Shown: one piece after another, positions 63,135-64,000 of the stretch
How positions within the stretch are numbered: position 1 is the first letter of the stretch
Layout of the letters: every line of letters starts with the position of its first letter
DNA from: CALKWS01 sp051020515
Lineage (GTDB): Bacteria > Actinomycetota > Actinomycetes > Actinomycetales > Beutenbergiaceae
Assembly: GCF_051020515.1 (NCBI RefSeq)
Contig: NZ_CP194857.1
Span: 2,976,001-3,040,000 of the forward strand
Length of the DNA stretch: 64,000 nucleotides
Reading direction: 5' to 3'
The notes under the pieces: model-generated
Told to the model about the DNA's origin: nothing
The model's database searches: none
Seen by the model: only the letters and a program-made list of their open reading frames with translations
Translations under genes and position numbers: made by a program

Positions 63135-64000
63135 TGGGCACACGACACCCCGAACCGCGTCATGTCCTGGTGACCGGGTCCTCCGGGCTGATCGGCACCG
63201 GGGTACTGGCGGAACTGCGACGGCGGGGGATCGGCTCCACGTCCCTGAATCGACGCGAGCACCCGGATCTGGACACCGACCGAGCGGTGGTCGGCTCGGC
63301 GGCGGACCCGGAGGCTGTCGCCGAGGCGATCGAGGGCGCCGACGCGGTGATCCACCTGGCGGCCGCGCCCACTCCGGACGTGGACGAGGACCACGTGGTC
63401 TTCTCCGGCAACGTCTCGGGCACCTACGTGACCCTGGAGGCGGCAGCGGCGGCTGGCATCTCCCGGGTCGTGATCGCCTCCAGCATCAACGCCCTGGGGG
63501 TGCGGTTCAGCCCACACCCGGTGCAGCCGCCGTATGTTCCGGTGGACCACCTGGCGCCCACCCAGGCAGCCGACCCGTACTCGCTGTCGAAGTGGGTCGA
63601 TGAGGAGACCGCACGGGCGGCTCACCGGCGTCACGGTCTGGACATCGTGGCACTGCGGTACCCGCTCACCGGGGGGTTCGGCGATCGACTGCCCGACGCC
63701 TTTGCCGGGCAGTGGGACGATCCGGCCGAGGGCGCAGCGGACCTGTGGGCCTACCTGACCACCGAGGACGGTGCTCGCGCCGCCGTCGATGCCCTGCAAC
63801 CCCGCGAACCCGGGGTGCACGTGGCCTATGTGGCGGCACCGACCACGTGCATGCCGCAGGACACCATCGAACTGCTCGACGCGTATCTACCGGACGTGCC
63901 GCGCACGCGTGAGTTCACCGGTCGGCAGGTCCCGATGGATCTGGAGCCGGCCCGGCGAGTGTTCGGCTTCAGCGCCCCGGACCTGAGCGTGGCGGAGTTG
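63134..64000 (+). CDS. NAD(P)-dependent epimerase/dehydrogenase (extended SDR), 3' end outside the window
   Basis: At least 289 residues, open to the window end. Starts MGTRHPEPRHVLVTGSSGLIGTGVLAELRRRG with the extended-SDR glycine motif TGxxGxxG; AVIHLAAAP is the NNAG-equivalent strand; catalytic Ser in VIASSINALG and the YxxxK motif in PYSLSKWVDEE. Likely a sugar-nucleotide epimerase or uronate/sugar dehydrogenase; the active site does not decide. AGGAAGG upstream. Coupled to the cupin gene. Confidence 0.88.
   Translation, partial: MGTRHPEPRHVLVTGSSGLIGTGVLAELRRRGIGSTSLNRREHPDLDTDRAVVGSAADPEAVAEAIEGADAVIHLAAAPTPDVDEDHVVFSGNVSGTYVTLEAAAAAGISRVVIASSINALGVRFSPHPVQPPYVPVDHLAPTQAADPYSLSKWVDEETARAAHRRHGLDIVALRYPLTGGFGDRLPDAFAGQWDDPAEGAADLWAYLTTEDGARAAVDALQPREPGVHVAYVAAPTTCMPQDTIELLDAYLPDVPRTREFTGRQVPMDLEPARRVFGFSAPDLSVAEL

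Noticed and set aside
1..64000. CRISPR arrays, rRNA genes, insertion sequences, replication origin
   Set aside because: No evenly spaced repeat-spacer pattern, rRNA core sequence, transposase motif or DnaA-box cluster was seen.

Overview
The window is 64 kb of very GC-rich DNA from an actinobacterium, most likely order Micrococcales. The pointers are the gene neighbourhoods ddl-DUF3515-thiL, rpmB-recG-rsmD, coaD-yceD-rnc-mutM and rne-rplU-rpmA-obg-proB-proA-nadD-rsfS, together with many GTG starts, start/stop overlaps and a SAM-IV riboswitch (an actinobacterial class). Genus cannot be decided from sequence reading alone; a Ruaniaceae/Bogoriellaceae-like organism is a guess.

Layout. 1-9.1 kb: tail of an S9 peptidase, a PLP sulfur-amino-acid enzyme, ddl, a DUF3515 lipoprotein, thiL, a CBS protein, rpmB and recG. 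9.1-11.9 kb: an ABC ATPase/membrane protein pair and rsmD. 11.9-16.4 kb: a carbohydrate block (Gfo/Idh/MocA dehydrogenase, DUF6807, ThuA-like, altronate dehydratase) lying between rsmD and coaD. 16.5-21 kb: coaD, a coiled-coil protein, yceD, rnc, mutM and a DUF368 (PopT-type) membrane protein. 21.1-24.3 kb: KDG kinase, KDPG aldolase and a divergent LacI-family regulator. 24.3-28.8 kb: a NarL-type response regulator and a GAF histidine kinase flanking an M20 peptidase and a lipoprotein. 29.2-45.9 kb: the rne to rsfS housekeeping run. It is interrupted by a 696-residue unknown membrane protein, and by a riboswitch-controlled flavin monooxygenase plus cytidine deaminase between proB and proA. The run ends at a tRNA-Ala(GGC). 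46-56.6 kb: an accessory region with three MFS exporters, an ECF sigma factor with a C-terminal extension, an AhpD-like protein, a CGNR regulator, a hydrolase and a duplicated small-ORF/iteron promoter in front of an ArsR-MFS operon. 56.7-64 kb: fdhD and a YdeP-type molybdoenzyme, an MscS channel, fdxA, a winged-helix regulator, a cupin and an SDR that runs off the end.

How genes work together. UxaA makes 2-keto-3-deoxygluconate, KdgK phosphorylates it and Eda cleaves KDPG. Three palindromes of LacI-family type sit before uxaA, before eda-kdgK and before the lacI-type gene, suggesting one regulon across two loci 6 kb apart. The flavin monooxygenase is preceded by a sigma-70 promoter, a SAM-IV riboswitch and a 28-codon Cys/Met-rich leader ORF, which looks like stacked sulfur sensing. 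The ArsR-MFS operon is preceded by two copies of a promoter carrying TTGCG repeats at exact 14-bp spacing, each followed by a short Arg-rich ORF.

Caveat. At least sixteen genes, including essential ones (ddl, rne, nadD) and biosynthetic ones (proA, thiL), are split by apparent one-base frameshifts, mostly in C/G runs. I read these as sequence errors and give merged gene spans, naming the break in each entry.
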